This document shows, in pieces, positions 21,799 to 22,220 of a DNA stretch of 22,220 nt. The stretch lies in IMG/VR virus record IMGVR_UViG_3300014962_000004, positions 80,292-102,511 of that record, one strand, 5' to 3'. The notes beneath the pieces were generated by a model that saw only the letters and a program-made list of their open reading frames with translations, was not told where the DNA came from and ran no database searches. The first letter of the stretch is position 1; every line of letters begins with the position of its first letter. The DNA is from a virus. The translations under genes and the position numbers were made by a program.

Positions 21799-22220
21799 GC
21801 AGTCACCGCCGTGATGTCAGCAATAATGCCCTTGCCGGGCGTGGTTCCGACGGCGGTGATGTAAACCGTCAAAATGTCACCGGCAGCGAACGACCACGAA
21901 CCGGTTGCGGTGCCGCCCGGCGTGACTTGATTAGCCGCGCTGATCGTCGCCGACGAACCGCTCACGGTGGAGCCATTCTTGCGAAGTTCTACCACAGTGT
22001 TCCCGCTCGCGTCGGCGGTGGCGCAACGATAGGTCACTGACGTGACAGTGACCGCACGCGGGAGTCGGATGCCAAAGGGGAAGTCTCCGGTTCCGGTTGC
22101 GCGAGCTGTAGACGCGCCAAAAGCCACGATGGACATGTCGTCTACTTGGCCGGGGCCACCAACGACGACGATGTTATTTCCTTCGACGGCCAACACGCCT
22201 GCTGACGCGCGACTCAGAGT
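21795..22220 (-). CDS. Tail fibre protein, 5' end missing (runs off right edge)
   Basis: The frame is open to base 22220. The visible part begins TLSRASAGVLAVEGNNIVVV, a fibre phrase in which a GTG (22196) could be read as a start but is more likely internal. The final ~115 residues are a near-duplicate of the C-terminal domain of the 356-residue fibre protein: VAFGASTARATGTGDFPFGI, RCATADASGNTVVELRKNG, SWSFAAGDILTVYITAVG, and TTPGKG. Its TGA overlaps the GTG start of the AT-rich LamG gene. By analogy the missing N-terminus may carry an Mtd_N or stalk region. It is the earliest gene in the visible fibre transcript. Confidence 0.8.
   Translation of the reverse strand, partial: TLSRASAGVLAVEGNNIVVVGGPGQVDDMSIVAFGASTARATGTGDFPFGIRLPRAVTVTSVTYRCATADASGNTVVELRKNGSTVSGSSATISAANQVTPGGTATGSWSFAAGDILTVYITAVGTTPGKGIIADITAVTA
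21798..22142 (-). repeat. Copy 2 of duplicated fibre head domain
   Basis: Partner of 17010-17352. One residue is inserted relative to copy 1 (near the QV-[TA]-P/G-GG position). The DNA is still recognisably similar, for example the GGCAACGGTG/GCATCAGCGGTGGCGCA-type blocks around 17210-17235 and 22010-22030. Confidence 0.85.

Overview
The window looks like part of the late, virion-structural region of a tailed double-stranded DNA phage (Caudoviricetes). Every gene I can support lies on the minus strand and is read from high to low coordinates. Genes are tightly packed, with many ATGA, GTGA and TGATG stop/start overlaps. Most of the DNA is GC-rich (39 of 60 bases at 20041-20100). This fits a phage of a high-GC bacterium, possibly an actinobacterium, but no host marker is present. 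No integrase, tRNA, CRISPR array, insertion sequence or reverse transcriptase was seen.

In transcription order: (A) 22220-13714 is a long tail-fibre/receptor-binding cassette. It holds the 3' end of a fibre protein, an AT-rich single-domain lectin-like (LamG) protein, three proteins that share a Major-tropism-determinant-like N-terminal domain (one of them followed by an IPT/TIG-like protein), a glycine-rich protein, three small proteins (two of a type I associate with marine and cyanophage genomes), and two tandem LamG proteins. (B) 13714-8399 is a giant 1771-residue protein made of eight LamG-like units of about 650 bp each. It is followed by a coiled-coil/proline-rich/collagen-like protein. 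(C) 7841-1800 holds three consecutive large genes of 1199, 298 and 514 codons. Their bodies are unrelated, but all three begin with the same short N-terminal tag, R-[IV]-V-[ST]-A-R-[ED]-Q-x-E-[ML]-x-x-P-W. The 514-residue protein combines an ADP-ribosyltransferase-like region with two ParB-like domains. The 298-residue protein carries a conserved HDFFGH...GE...H...ETKGQN motif. The 1199-residue protein is a multi-domain mosaic. A 12-bp hairpin covers the ribosome binding site of the first gene in this set. (D) A membrane-anchored coiled-coil gene ends this run before a strong hairpin terminator. (E) Two small unknown genes and a partial gene follow, with several intergenic hairpins.

Inference: regions A and B build a multi-adhesin host-recognition apparatus that appears to evolve by shuffling domains. 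Region C looks like a set of polyvalent effector proteins, possibly packaged in the virion and delivered with the genome, with the common N-terminal tag acting as a packaging or delivery address. That tag-plus-cargo arrangement is the best candidate here for an undescribed system.
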